A stretch of 35,211 nucleotides of DNA from Oscillospiraceae bacterium (GTDB lineage: Bacteria; Bacillota; Clostridia; Oscillospirales; Oscillospiraceae), in NCBI GenBank assembly GCA_015067935.1, contig SVLL01000016.1:1-35211 (forward strand). Direction: 5' to 3'. The notes below the pieces were generated by a model, which saw only the letters and a list, made by a program, of their open reading frames with translations, did no database searches and was not told the DNA's origin. Position numbers and translations under genes: made by a program. Of this stretch, positions 17,090 through 25,135 are shown piece by piece. The stretch's first letter is position 1. Each line of letters starts with the position of its first letter.

Positions 17090-17210
17090 CATAATTGGGT
17101 CGTCATACTGTAGGGCGGGGGTTTACTCCCGCCGAAAAAGGGACAACAATTGTGGAAACCTATCGTTGTTGCCGTAGGGGCGATTTGTGAATCACCCCCA
17201 ATTTTAATCA
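17066..17210. repeat. Repeat cluster between eutA and pduL
   Basis: The cluster begins within the last codons of eutA (CCCTCACAATGACA). It continues with GTAGGGCGGGGGTTTACTCCCGCC, whose GGCGGG/CCCGCC parts can pair, and GTAGGGGCGATTTGTGAATCACCCCC. The two GTAGGG units resemble each other and differ from the other repeat families in the window. No start codon with a good ribosome-binding site lies inside. Confidence 0.5.
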
Positions 17211-17224
17211 ACGGAAGTGATTTT

Positions 17225-17824
17225 TTGGACACGCAAGCACTTGTAAATACGATAATAAACCGCCTTTTCATCCCTCTGGAGGCCTCCGGGCGGCATGTTC
17301 ACCTGACAAAGGAACAAGCCCAAGTCCTCTTTGGGCACAGCCTGACCCCGAAGCGTCCTCTTTCTCAGCCCGGGCAGTATCTGGCAAACGAACGGGTCAC
17401 CCTTGCAGGACCAAAAGGGGAGTTTCAAAATGTGGCGGTCCTCGGTCCGGAGCGGAAGGAGGGGCAGGCGGAGCTTTCCCTCACCGACGGTCGCGTGCTG
17501 GGCATCACGCCCCCCATCCGGCTATCCGGAGATATCGGGGGCACGCCACCCATTACGGTATTGGGACCCAAGGGTAAGGTGGAATTGCCCCGGGGCTTGA
17601 TTGTCGCCAAGCGGCACATCCATCTGACCCCGGAGGCGGCAGAAAATTTTCAGGTTCGTGACGGTCAGGTGGTGAAATTGCGGACCTTTACCTGCCGACC
17701 CTGTGTTTTTGAAGATGTGGTGGTGCGCATTGATAAGAATTTCGCCCCGGCGGTGCATCTTGACTATGACGAAGCCAACGCCTGCGGCTTTGTTTCCGGG
17801 GATTTGGGGAGGATCGAAAAATGA
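17225..17824 (+). CDS. pduL: Phosphate propanoyltransferase-family PduL
   Basis: PduL transfers the acetyl group of acetyl-CoA to phosphate, giving acetyl phosphate for ATP formation and recycling CoA inside the compartment. Its zinc ligands are visible in GRHVHLT and KRHIHLTPEAA, with LSQPGQYLANERVTLAGPKG and SGDIGGTPPI also typical. A TTG start at 17225, with GGAAGTGA upstream, gives 199 aa beginning MDTQALVNTIINRLF. This is an amphipathic helix like the encapsulation peptides of compartment-bound PduL, which supports that start. The upstream ATG at 17150 would translate repeat sequence. It overlaps the next gene by 4 nt. Confidence 0.88.
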   Translation: MDTQALVNTIINRLFIPLEASGRHVHLTKEQAQVLFGHSLTPKRPLSQPGQYLANERVTLAGPKGEFQNVAVLGPERKEGQAELSLTDGRVLGITPPIRLSGDIGGTPPITVLGPKGKVELPRGLIVAKRHIHLTPEAAENFQVRDGQVVKLRTFTCRPCVFEDVVVRIDKNFAPAVHLDYDEANACGFVSGDLGRIEK

Positions 17825-18219
17825 GCAGAGCCTATCTGATCGGCAAGGCACCGCCCCTGTGTCTGGGCTATGAATATACGGATACACCGCCCTATGACGC
17901 GGTGATCATCGGCTCGCTGACCCTTTGTCAGCTGCTGTGTTTTCAGGAGGAGGCGGTGCTGTGCGCTTTGGCAGAGGGGAAAAGTGTATTTCTCTATACC
18001 CCCGGCTTGCCTGAAGCCCCAAAAAATCGGGCGTTGTCTGCTTCCTTGGCGGCTGCCCGTCGGGAGCTGAAAAATTGGGGCGTTATCTTCACCGATGGGG
18101 GACAAAAGCGGCTCATCACCGCAGAAGAAGCCAGAGCAATGCGCCGGACCGGACGCAAGCCCGGTCCGGGCGCGGTGCTGACGCCCTTGGCAAAGGAAAT
18201 TTTGGAGGGATCGGAATGA
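17821..18219 (+). CDS. Conserved Firmicutes eut-locus hypothetical protein
   Basis: This 132-aa protein starts YLIGKAPPLCLGYEYT and continues with YDAVIIGSLTLCQLLCF and GKSVFLYTPGLPE. The order suggests a small alpha/beta (flavodoxin-like) fold. It resembles, from memory, a family found only in the ethanolamine microcompartment operons of Firmicutes (the 'eut_hyp' type), whose function is not established; it seems shorter than the usual members. It overlaps pduL (ATGA, 4 nt) and eutN (ATGA, 4 nt), so it is translated as part of the set. I assign no function. Confidence 0.6.
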   Translation: MSRAYLIGKAPPLCLGYEYTDTPPYDAVIIGSLTLCQLLCFQEEAVLCALAEGKSVFLYTPGLPEAPKNRALSASLAAARRELKNWGVIFTDGGQKRLITAEEARAMRRTGRKPGPGAVLTPLAKEILEGSE

Positions 18220-18464
18220 AAATCGGTATTGTTTCCGGCTCGGTATGGGCCACAAGAAAAGCTGCCTGCCTGCAGGGGCAGACCTTTTTGGTAGTGAATG
18301 TGGGTTCGGAGCAGATGGTGGCCGCGGATCAGGTGGGAGCCGGTAAGGGCGACCATGTGCTGCTGATTACCGGCACTGTGGCGTCCCGTTACTGTATGGA
18401 TGCCCCAGTGGATGCAGCGGTGGTGGCCATTTTAGACCCGGAGGGGAAATATGAGTGCCCATGA
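18216..18464 (+). CDS. eutN: Microcompartment vertex protein EutN (BMC-P)
   Basis: EutN/CcmL-type proteins form pentamers that cap the vertices of the polyhedral shell. The 82-aa product begins MKIGIVSGSVWATRKA and has LQGQTFLVVN, GAGKGDHVLLITG and APVDAAVVAILD, all typical of the family. The start ATG at 18216 overlaps the previous stop (ATGA); the longer frame from 18075 is an artefact inside the preceding gene. Its end overlaps eutH by 14 nt. Confidence 0.93.
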   Translation: MKIGIVSGSVWATRKAACLQGQTFLVVNVGSEQMVAADQVGAGKGDHVLLITGTVASRYCMDAPVDAAVVAILDPEGKYECP

Positions 18465-19536
18465 GATTCTGATCGCAATTATGGCGTTTTTTGCCGTATT
18501 GGGTGCGCTGGACCGGATTTTCGGGAATAAATTCGGCATCGGCAAGGAATTTGAAAACGGCATTCTGGCCATGGGCAGTCTTGCTATGGCGATGATCGGC
18601 ATCATCTGCCTTGCTCCGGTACTGGCAAACCTCTTAAAGCCGGTGGTCGTGCCGGTCTATAACTTCTTAGGTGCGGACGGAGCGATGTTTGCCGGTACCA
18701 TCCTCGCCTGCGATATGGGCGGCGGCGCGCTGGCCCGGGAGCTGACGGAAAATGCCGAAGCTGCCGCGCTGGGCGGTGTGATTACCGGCTCTATGCTGGG
18801 TGCAACAGTGGTATTTACCATCCCGGTGGCCATGGGCATTTTGCGCGACGAGGACAAGCCCCGGCTTGCCAAGGGAATTCTCTGCGGCATTGTCACCATC
18901 CCTCTCGGTGTGCTGGCAGGCGGCCTGGTGGCAGGGTTTGATATTGTAATGGTGCTTCGCAACCTGATTCCCATTGCCCTTATTGCATTGCTGATTGCCT
19001 TGGGCCTGTGGAAATTCGAGAAAGGGATGATCAAGGGCTTTGCTCTCTTCGGCAAGGGCATTATTGCTTTGATCACCGCCGGTCTGGTGATTGCCATTGC
19101 CCAGGAGCTGACAGGCTTTGTTATCCTTCCCGGTCTTGCTCCGTTAAGTGAGGGTTTTCAGACGGTGGGATCCATTGCCATTGTGCTGGCAGGGGCGTTT
19201 CCGCTGGTGTTTGTGCTGACAAAGCTGCTGAAAAAGCCCCTTTTAAAGCTGGGACAGCTGCTGGGCATCAACGATACTGCCGCAGCCGGGCTGATCGCCA
19301 GCCTTGCCAATTCCATTGCCACCTTTGAGCTGCTGAAAAATATGGACGAACGGGGCAAGGTGGTCAATGTGGCCTTTGCTGTGAGCGCGGCGTTTGTATT
19401 CGGCGATCACATGGGCTTCACCGCCGGATTTGCACCGGAATTGCTTCCGGCAGTGATTGTGGGCAAGTTGGTCGGCGGTGTGAGCGCAGTTGCCGTTGCC
19501 TTGTTGCTGACAAAAAAGGATTTCCTGCGGCCGTAG
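18451..19536 (+). CDS. eutH: Ethanolamine permease EutH
   Basis: EutH is a membrane protein that imports ethanolamine (facilitated uptake, important when the amine is scarce). The 361-aa protein has about ten hydrophobic segments and EutH-type motifs: FGNKFGIGKEFENGI, LACDMGGGALARE, GSMLGATVVFTIPVA, and FVFGDHMGFTAGFAPELL near the C-terminus. The ATG at 18451 follows GAGGGG and sits 14 nt inside eutN. A palindromic element begins right after its stop codon. Confidence 0.95.
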   Translation: MSAHEILIAIMAFFAVLGALDRIFGNKFGIGKEFENGILAMGSLAMAMIGIICLAPVLANLLKPVVVPVYNFLGADGAMFAGTILACDMGGGALARELTENAEAAALGGVITGSMLGATVVFTIPVAMGILRDEDKPRLAKGILCGIVTIPLGVLAGGLVAGFDIVMVLRNLIPIALIALLIALGLWKFEKGMIKGFALFGKGIIALITAGLVIAIAQELTGFVILPGLAPLSEGFQTVGSIAIVLAGAFPLVFVLTKLLKKPLLKLGQLLGINDTAAAGLIASLANSIATFELLKNMDERGKVVNVAFAVSAAFVFGDHMGFTAGFAPELLPAVIVGKLVGGVSAVAVALLLTKKDFLRP

Positions 19537-19673
19537 GCCGCCTTGCCTCCCTCTGAGGAGGGAGGTGGCATTTGCGAGAGACGAGCAAATGACGGAGGGA
19601 GAGATAGCAATCTATTTTCTCCCTAATCTGCCCTTCGGGCATCCACCTCCCTTTACTCAAGGGAGGCTTCAGA
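19537..19673. repeat. Palindromic element between eutH and eutB
   Basis: The left part reads GCCTCCCTCTGAGGAGGGAGG, then CATTTGC...GCAAATG, then GACGGAGGGAGAGAT. The right part reads TTTTCTCCCTAATCTGCCC...GGGCATCCACCTCCCTTTACTCAAGGGAGGC. It has the same arms as the elements at 2476 and 34709, with a short spacer. It abuts the eutH stop and ends 11 nt before the eutB ATG, so it is transcribed within the operon and could act as an RNA hairpin or partial terminator. Confidence 0.8.
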
Positions 19674-19684
19674 AAGGAGAAATT

Positions 19685-21049
19685 ATGATTCTCAAAACAA
19701 CTTTATCCGGCAAGACCTATCTTTTCCGGGATATTAAGGAGGTCCTTGCTAAGGCCAACGAGGAAAAAACCGGTGACAAGCTGGCCGGTCTGGCGGCGGA
19801 ATCTGCGCAGGAGCGCATTGCCGCCAAGGTGGTGCTGTCGGCAATGACCTTGGGCGATCTCCGGGAAAACCCGGCTGTTCCTTACGAACTGGACGAGGTC
19901 ACCCGGATCATTCAGGACGATGTAAATGAGCCAATGTATAACCGCATCCGCAACTGGACGGTGGCGGAATTTCGGGAGTGGCTGCTCTCAGAGACCACAA
20001 CCGGTGCGGACATTCGACGCATCAGCCGGGGTCTGACTTCGGAAATGGTAGCGGCAGTGGCAAAGCTGATGAGCAATCTGGATTTGATTTACGCTGCGCA
20101 AAAAATCACCGTCACCGCTCACTGCAATACCACCATCGGTCTGCCCGGCACCCTTTCCTGCCGCTTGCAGCCCAACCACACCACCGACGACCCGGAGGGC
20201 ATCACCGCTTCGGTTTTGGAGGGACTGTCCTTCGGTGCAGGCGATGCGGTGATCGGATTGAATCCCGTCACGGATTCCCCGGAGCAGGTGGGGAAAATCC
20301 TCCGCCGCTTTCAGGAGATCAAGGAGCATTGGAACATTCCTACCCAGATCTGCGTTCTGGCCCATGTGACCGCCCAGATGAAGGCCGTCCGGGCAGGCGC
20401 GCCCTGCGACCTGATTTTCCAATCCATTGCCGGCTCTGAGGCGGGCAATGCCGCCTTCGGTTTCAATGCCGCCACCATTGCGGAGGCACGGGATCTGCTT
20501 CTGCGGGATGGCACTGCCGAGGGCCCCAATGTGATGTATTTTGAAACAGGGCAGGGCTCGGAGCTGTCGAGCAATGCCCATCACGGCACCGATCAGGTGA
20601 CCATGGAGGCCCGTTGCTATGGCTTTGCCAAGCGTTTTCAGCCTTTTTTGGTCAATACGGTGGTGGGATTCATCGGTCCTGAGTATCTGTACGATGCCCG
20701 GCAGGTGACCCGAGCCGGCTTGGAGGACCATTTTATGGGCAAACTGACCGGCATTTCCATGGGCTGTGACTGTTGCTACACCAATCACATGAAGGCCGAC
20801 CAGAATGATATTGAAAACTTGGCCAGCCTGCTGACCATGGCCGGGTGCAACTACTTTATGGGCATCCCCCACGGAGATGACATTATGCTGAACTATCAGA
20901 CCACCGGCTTCCGGGAAACTGCCGCCCTACGGGAAATCACCGGCAAAACCGCTATCCCGGAATTTCAGCGTTGGCTGGAAAAGATGGGGTTTGCGGAAAA
21001 CGGGCATCTCACGCCCAAGGCCGGCGACGGCTCCAGCTTGTTATTTTAA
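19685..21049 (+). CDS. eutB: Ethanolamine ammonia-lyase large subunit EutB
   Basis: EutB is the catalytic subunit of adenosylcobalamin-dependent ethanolamine ammonia-lyase, which splits ethanolamine into acetaldehyde and ammonia. The 454-aa length matches the family (453 aa in E. coli). The start MILKTTLSGKTYLFRDIKEV, the substrate-site Arg in SCRLQPNHTTDDPEG, GLNPVTDSPEQV, and the catalytic-region FETGQGSELSSNAHHG are all present. ATG 19685 follows AAAGGAG provided at the edge of the repeat; the longer frame from 19565 only reads the repeat. eutC follows after 11 nt. Confidence 0.97.
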   Translation: MILKTTLSGKTYLFRDIKEVLAKANEEKTGDKLAGLAAESAQERIAAKVVLSAMTLGDLRENPAVPYELDEVTRIIQDDVNEPMYNRIRNWTVAEFREWLLSETTTGADIRRISRGLTSEMVAAVAKLMSNLDLIYAAQKITVTAHCNTTIGLPGTLSCRLQPNHTTDDPEGITASVLEGLSFGAGDAVIGLNPVTDSPEQVGKILRRFQEIKEHWNIPTQICVLAHVTAQMKAVRAGAPCDLIFQSIAGSEAGNAAFGFNAATIAEARDLLLRDGTAEGPNVMYFETGQGSELSSNAHHGTDQVTMEARCYGFAKRFQPFLVNTVVGFIGPEYLYDARQVTRAGLEDHFMGKLTGISMGCDCCYTNHMKADQNDIENLASLLTMAGCNYFMGIPHGDDIMLNYQTTGFRETAALREITGKTAIPEFQRWLEKMGFAENGHLTPKAGDGSSLLF

Positions 21050-21060
21050 GGAGGGGCATT

Positions 21061-21969
21061 ATGAACAAAGAAGAACTCTCTGCGCTCATTACGGAAATCC
21101 TCTCCGGGATGGGCAAGGAACCAACAGTCAAGGGCAGTGATTACAAAGCCACCAAACCCGAACCTCAACCGGAAAACACCCATTTTCAGAGCGGAGATTT
21201 TGTTCCGGATGTGACAAAGCTGAATCTGCGGGAGCTGTATCTGGTGGAAAATGCCGCGGATGGGGAGAAATTCAAGAAAATGAAGATGAAAACCCCTGCA
21301 CGTCTCGGCTCCGGTCGGGCAGGCCCTCGCTACAAGACGCTAACAATGCTCCGTTTTCGTGCAGACCACGCGGCGGCGCAGGACGCGGTTTGGTCGGAAT
21401 TGGAGGCGGATTTTGCCAAGGAAAACAATCTGCTCCCAACCAAAACAAAATGCAACGATAAGGAAGAATATCTTACCCGTCCCGACTTGGGCCGCTGCTT
21501 TGACGAGCATAATGCCAAGGCCATCAAGGGGGTCATTGACACACCGCCCCGGGTGCAGCTGGTGGTAGGCGACGGGCTTTCCTCTGCTGCCATCGCCGCC
21601 AACGCCATGGATTGTCTGTCTGCCATCAAGGACGGGCTGAAAATCCGGGGAATTTCCACCGGAAAGGATATTTTTGTCAAATACTGCCGGGTGGGTGCAG
21701 GCGATGCGGTGGGGGACATCACCGGATGCGAGCTGGTGTGCGTGCTGGTGGGCGAGCGTCCCGGTCTGGTGACGGACAAGAGTATGTCCGCCTATATCAC
21801 CTATAGGCCCCACACCGGGGTGTCCGAATCCGCCCGTACCGTGGTCAGCAACATCCACGCCCAAGGTACGCCGGCGGTGGAGGCAGGTGCGTATATTGCA
21901 GAGCTGATCGAGAAGATTCTGCAGAAAAAGGTCTCCGGTGTGGGTCTGCATCTGGAGGCGGCACAATGA
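21061..21969 (+). CDS. eutC: Ethanolamine ammonia-lyase small subunit EutC
   Basis: EutC completes the lyase and contributes to cobalamin binding. The 302-aa protein has LGSGRAGPRYKT, RPDLGRCFDEH, VVGDGLSSAAI, KYCRVGAGDAVGD and ERPGLVTDKSMSAYITY. The N-terminus, MNKEELSALITEILSGM, is a short amphipathic helix followed by a Pro/Lys/Glu-rich linker up to about residue 45. This is the layout of an encapsulation peptide and probably targets EutBC to the shell. AAGGAGG lies between the eutB stop and this ATG. It overlaps eutL by 4 nt. Confidence 0.96.
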   Translation: MNKEELSALITEILSGMGKEPTVKGSDYKATKPEPQPENTHFQSGDFVPDVTKLNLRELYLVENAADGEKFKKMKMKTPARLGSGRAGPRYKTLTMLRFRADHAAAQDAVWSELEADFAKENNLLPTKTKCNDKEEYLTRPDLGRCFDEHNAKAIKGVIDTPPRVQLVVGDGLSSAAIAANAMDCLSAIKDGLKIRGISTGKDIFVKYCRVGAGDAVGDITGCELVCVLVGERPGLVTDKSMSAYITYRPHTGVSESARTVVSNIHAQGTPAVEAGAYIAELIEKILQKKVSGVGLHLEAAQ

Positions 21970-22592
21970 TTCCCGTAAGCATTTTGGCCCTTCGGTACCT
22001 GCCCGGGGCGGAGCCCCGTTTTGCCAGGGCGTTGGGAGCCCCGGAGGGGTGCAACAGCTTGGGCCTTTTGACCACCGATTGCGACGATGCCACCTATATT
22101 GCCCTTGATGCGGCAACAAAGGCGGCGGATGTGTGTGTCAGCTATGCCCGGAGCTTCTATGCCGGTGCTGCCAACGCCTCTACCCCCAATGCCGGGGAGG
22201 TCATCGGCATTTTGGCAGGAAGAAATCCCGATGCGGTGCGCAGCGGAATGGATGCGGCAATTGCCGCACTGGGGCGCATCGGCTTTGAGGAGGCGGACGG
22301 CGTGCCCTATCTTGCCCATACGGTCAGCTCGGTGGGATCATTTCTGGCGAAGGAAGCGGAAGTGCCCATCGGAAGTGCCATCGCCTATCTGATCGCGCCG
22401 CCGCTGGAGGGAATGTACGCACTGGACGGGGCGTTGAAGGCGGCAGATGTGAAGTTATGTAAACTTTATGCGCCCCCCAGCGAAACCAATTTCGGAGGCG
22501 GCTTGCTCAGCGGCACCCAAAGTGCCTGCCAAGCCGCTTGCGATGCCTTTGCAAACGGGGTCAAAGAGGTGGCCGCAAGGCCTTGGCTTTAG
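21966..22592 (+). CDS. eutL: Microcompartment shell protein EutL (tandem BMC, trimer)
   Basis: EutL forms pseudohexameric trimers with a large gated pore in the ethanolamine shell. The 208-aa protein has two BMC-like halves. The first has LGLLTTDCDDATYIALDAAT and VSYARSFYAGAANAS. The second has YLAHTVSSVGSFLAKEA, PPLEGMYALDGALKAADVKL and TNFGGGLLSGTQSACQAAC. The length is slightly below that of E. coli EutL (219 aa). Its ATG overlaps the eutC stop (4 nt). Confidence 0.95.
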   Translation: MIPVSILALRYLPGAEPRFARALGAPEGCNSLGLLTTDCDDATYIALDAATKAADVCVSYARSFYAGAANASTPNAGEVIGILAGRNPDAVRSGMDAAIAALGRIGFEEADGVPYLAHTVSSVGSFLAKEAEVPIGSAIAYLIAPPLEGMYALDGALKAADVKLCKLYAPPSETNFGGGLLSGTQSACQAACDAFANGVKEVAARPWL

Positions 22593-22648
22593 AATAAGCG
22601 CATACAAAACCTTCCCCCCGGGGTAGGGCATACAAAGGAGTTGATATT

Positions 22649-24079
22649 TTGGAAATTGACAAGGACTTAGCCGCCCGGCAGGAGGCAAGATTGCTTTGCC
22701 GTCAGGCGGAGGAGGCCCAAAAGCTTTTGGGGAAATTTCCGCAGGAAAAGTTGGATGCCATCGTGGAGCATATCGCCAAAAAATTCTCCGCTGCAGCCGA
22801 TGAGCTGGCGTGGCTTGCGGCGGAGGAAACCGGCTTTGGCAATGCCACCGACAAAATCGCCAAAAACCGCTTTGCTTCGGAAAAGGTGGCATCGGCCATT
22901 CGTGGGATGAAAACCGTGGGTCTGCTCCGGAAAATCCCCGATAAGCGGCTGTGGGAGATCGGTGTGCCGGTGGGCGTCATTGCCGCCATCGTGCCCAGCA
23001 CCAATCCCACATCGACCATTTGCTACAAGGCACTGATTGCCATCAAAAGCGGCAATGCCATCGTCTTTTCACCCCATCCCAAGGCCATCGACTGCTCCTT
23101 GCGGGCGGCCCGGATCGTAGCCGCTGCCGCAGAGGAGGCCGGCGCGCCACGGGGAACCGTCAGCTGTCTAAGCTTGGGGGCGATGGCCGGAACGCAGGAG
23201 CTGATGAGTGCGCCTGAGATCCGGCTGATCCTGGCTACCGGCGGACCGGCTATGGTTAAAGCGGCCTATTCCTCCGGCAAGCCTGCTATCGGCGTGGGCG
23301 CAGGAAACGGCCCTGCCTATATTCATCACTCTGCCGATGTCAGGCAGGCACTGGCGTGCATCTGCCGTTCCAAGACCTTTGATTACGGCACTGTCTGCGC
23401 ATCGGAGCAGAGCATCATTGTGGAAAAGAGTATGGAAGCCGCGGTGCGGCAAGAGGGCGCGAAGCAGGGGTTCTACTTTATGAATACCGAAGAAGCAGGT
23501 AAGCTTGCAAAGCTGCTGTTTCGTCCTTCCGGTGCGCTGAATCCGGAAATTGTGGGTAAAAATGCGGTGTTTCTTGCCGAAAAAGCGGGATTTTCCGTTC
23601 CTTCCGGCACAAAAGTGCTGGTAGCCAACGAGCAGGAGGCCGGTCCGACGCGCCCTTATTCTATGGAAAAGCTCTGCCCGGTGCTGGCATTTTTTGTGAT
23701 GGACAGCGAGGAAGCCATTTTGCAAAAGGCCATAGAAGTGCTGACCCACGAGGGTGCAGGCCACACCTTCGCAATGCACGCGCAGGATCGCTCTGCAGTG
23801 GAGAAATTTGCCCTGCAGATCCCTGTTTCCCGGTTTTTGGTGAACACACCGGCGGCGTTGGGAGGCATTGGCGCGTCCACGAATCTGTTCCCGGCCCTGA
23901 CGCTGGGCTGCGGTGCGGTGGGCGGCAGCGCATCAAGCAATAATATTTCTCCCCTGGATCTCATCAATATCCGACGGGTGGCGTGGGATGTTGAGGAAAC
24001 ACCTCAAAAACCGACGGCGGATGATGATTTGGTGGCGATCCTTACGGAAAAACTGCTGGAAAGATTGAAGGCAAAATAA
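22649..24079 (+). CDS. eutE: Acylating acetaldehyde dehydrogenase EutE
   Basis: EutE oxidises acetaldehyde to acetyl-CoA with NAD and CoA. The 476-aa protein has PSTNPTSTICYKALIA, ATGGPAMVKAAYSSGKP, GVGAGNGPAYI and the catalytic Cys in YGTVCASEQS. It resembles the AdhE-like Firmicutes type (N-terminus DKDLAARQEARLL) more than E. coli EutE. After a Pro/Asp-rich linker, the C-terminus ends in a separate amphipathic helix (LVAILTEKLLERLKAK), a likely encapsulation peptide. The start codon is TTG at 22649, eight bases after AAAGGAG; no ATG fits. Confidence 0.94.
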   Translation: MEIDKDLAARQEARLLCRQAEEAQKLLGKFPQEKLDAIVEHIAKKFSAAADELAWLAAEETGFGNATDKIAKNRFASEKVASAIRGMKTVGLLRKIPDKRLWEIGVPVGVIAAIVPSTNPTSTICYKALIAIKSGNAIVFSPHPKAIDCSLRAARIVAAAAEEAGAPRGTVSCLSLGAMAGTQELMSAPEIRLILATGGPAMVKAAYSSGKPAIGVGAGNGPAYIHHSADVRQALACICRSKTFDYGTVCASEQSIIVEKSMEAAVRQEGAKQGFYFMNTEEAGKLAKLLFRPSGALNPEIVGKNAVFLAEKAGFSVPSGTKVLVANEQEAGPTRPYSMEKLCPVLAFFVMDSEEAILQKAIEVLTHEGAGHTFAMHAQDRSAVEKFALQIPVSRFLVNTPAALGGIGASTNLFPALTLGCGAVGGSASSNNISPLDLINIRRVAWDVEETPQKPTADDDLVAILTEKLLERLKAK

Positions 24080-24103
24080 TCAACAAACGAAAGGAAAATT
24101 ATA

Positions 24104-24403
24104 ATGGATACAAATTCTTTGGGTATGATCGAAACAAAGGGCCTTGTGGGCGCGATTGAAGCGGCGGATGCCATGGTCAAATCCGCCAATGTGCAGCTGG
24201 TGGGCAAGGAGCAGGTGGGCGGCGGTCTGGTGACCGTGATGGTACGGGGTGATGTGGGCGCGGTGAAGGCCGCAACCGATGCCGGTGCCGCCGCGGCGGA
24301 GAAGGTGGGCGAGTTGGTTTCCGTCCATGTGATCGCCCGTCCTCACACCGAGGTGGACGCCATTCTGCCCTCCAAACGCTCTGCCCCTAACGCCAAGCAG
24401 TAA
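24104..24403 (+). CDS. eutM: Major microcompartment shell protein EutM (BMC-H)
   Basis: EutM forms the hexameric tiles of the shell facets. The 99-aa product begins [20 protein letters not shown] and has [32 protein letters not shown] and VISRPH-like [12 protein letters not shown], the classic PduA/EutM pattern. The ATG follows GAAAGGA. Its stop overlaps the eutT start by one base (TAATG). It is the only single-domain BMC-H gene in the window; EutS and EutK are absent. Confidence 0.96.
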   Translation: MDTNSLGMIETKGLVGAIEAADAMVKSANVQLVGKEQVGGGLVTVMVRGDVGAVKAATDAGAAAAEKVGELVSVHVIARPHTEVDAILPSKRSAPNAKQ

Positions 24404-25083
24404 TGCTTTTTACGGAGGAAAATGTCCGGGATAACCTGCGCAATCGGGATGGGAAACGGGTCTTTTATCTGGGAAAAAACGATCAGCTGACCTCCGCTGC
24501 CCGGGATTTTCTCACCCGGGAGCGGATTCCCATCCTGCCGGCGGAAACCGCCAAGCCGGAGCGATGGCAGCTGCTGGGGGGCGGCTTTACAGAGGAAAAA
24601 CCGGAGCATATGACCCACCTGAACGGGGATGTTTTGGTGCTGAAAACGCACCCCCGGATTCTTTTCCGGGGGGCAATGGACACACTGGAAGCGGAATTGG
24701 TGTTATGTCAACTTGCTGCCGATGCCGAAACTGCCAAATCCGTGGGGGAGATCCTTCAGTTTGCCCGGATGCTTTTGCGGTGCGAGGTGCTGGGCGAGCC
24801 GGTGCCATCGGGGAAACTGTGCGGTTTGACGCCTGAGGAAATCCGCAGCCATAGTCACCGTCCGCAGGATTTCTATGGGCAGCCCCATTTTATGCCAAGT
24901 GCAGCGGACGGAATGGGGATCGCCCGTTTAAATCGATGCCGCTGTGCCGCCCGGGAGGCGGAGCTGCGTGCTGTTGCCGCATTTACGGATGCCGACGGCT
25001 GTCCCACCAGAGGGGACCTTCTTCAGGCCATGAACCGTATCAGCAGTATGTTGTATATTTTGATGATAAAAGCCAAAAAATAA
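24403..25083 (+). CDS. eutT: EutT-type corrinoid adenosyltransferase
   Basis: EutT makes adenosylcobalamin from ATP and reduced cobalamin for EutBC. The 226-aa protein aligns along the length of enterobacterial EutT: TEENVRDNL, the MTHLNGDVLV region, HPRILFRGAMDTLEAELVL, CEVLGEPVPSGKLCGLT, SHRPQDFYG, and LLQAMNRISSMLYILMI at the end. It lacks the Cys-Cys-x-x-Cys metal motif that precedes KPxxLTHL in Salmonella EutT, like the metal-independent class described for Listeria and other Firmicutes. It is the last gene of the operon and is followed by a terminator. Confidence 0.9.
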   Translation: MLFTEENVRDNLRNRDGKRVFYLGKNDQLTSAARDFLTRERIPILPAETAKPERWQLLGGGFTEEKPEHMTHLNGDVLVLKTHPRILFRGAMDTLEAELVLCQLAADAETAKSVGEILQFARMLLRCEVLGEPVPSGKLCGLTPEEIRSHSHRPQDFYGQPHFMPSAADGMGIARLNRCRCAAREAELRAVAAFTDADGCPTRGDLLQAMNRISSMLYILMIKAKK

Positions 25084-25108
25084 GGTCTGTCGTCCCCGAC
25101 GGACCCAA

Positions 25109-25135
25109 AAACCCGGCAGGATTTCCTGCCGGGTT
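25109..25135. terminator. Bidirectional terminator between eutT and the XRE gene
   Basis: AAACCCGGCAGG and CCTGCCGGGTTT form a 12-bp stem with a four-base loop. On the plus strand it ends the eut operon. On the minus strand it overlaps the XRE stop codon and is followed by a T run. Confidence 0.85.
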
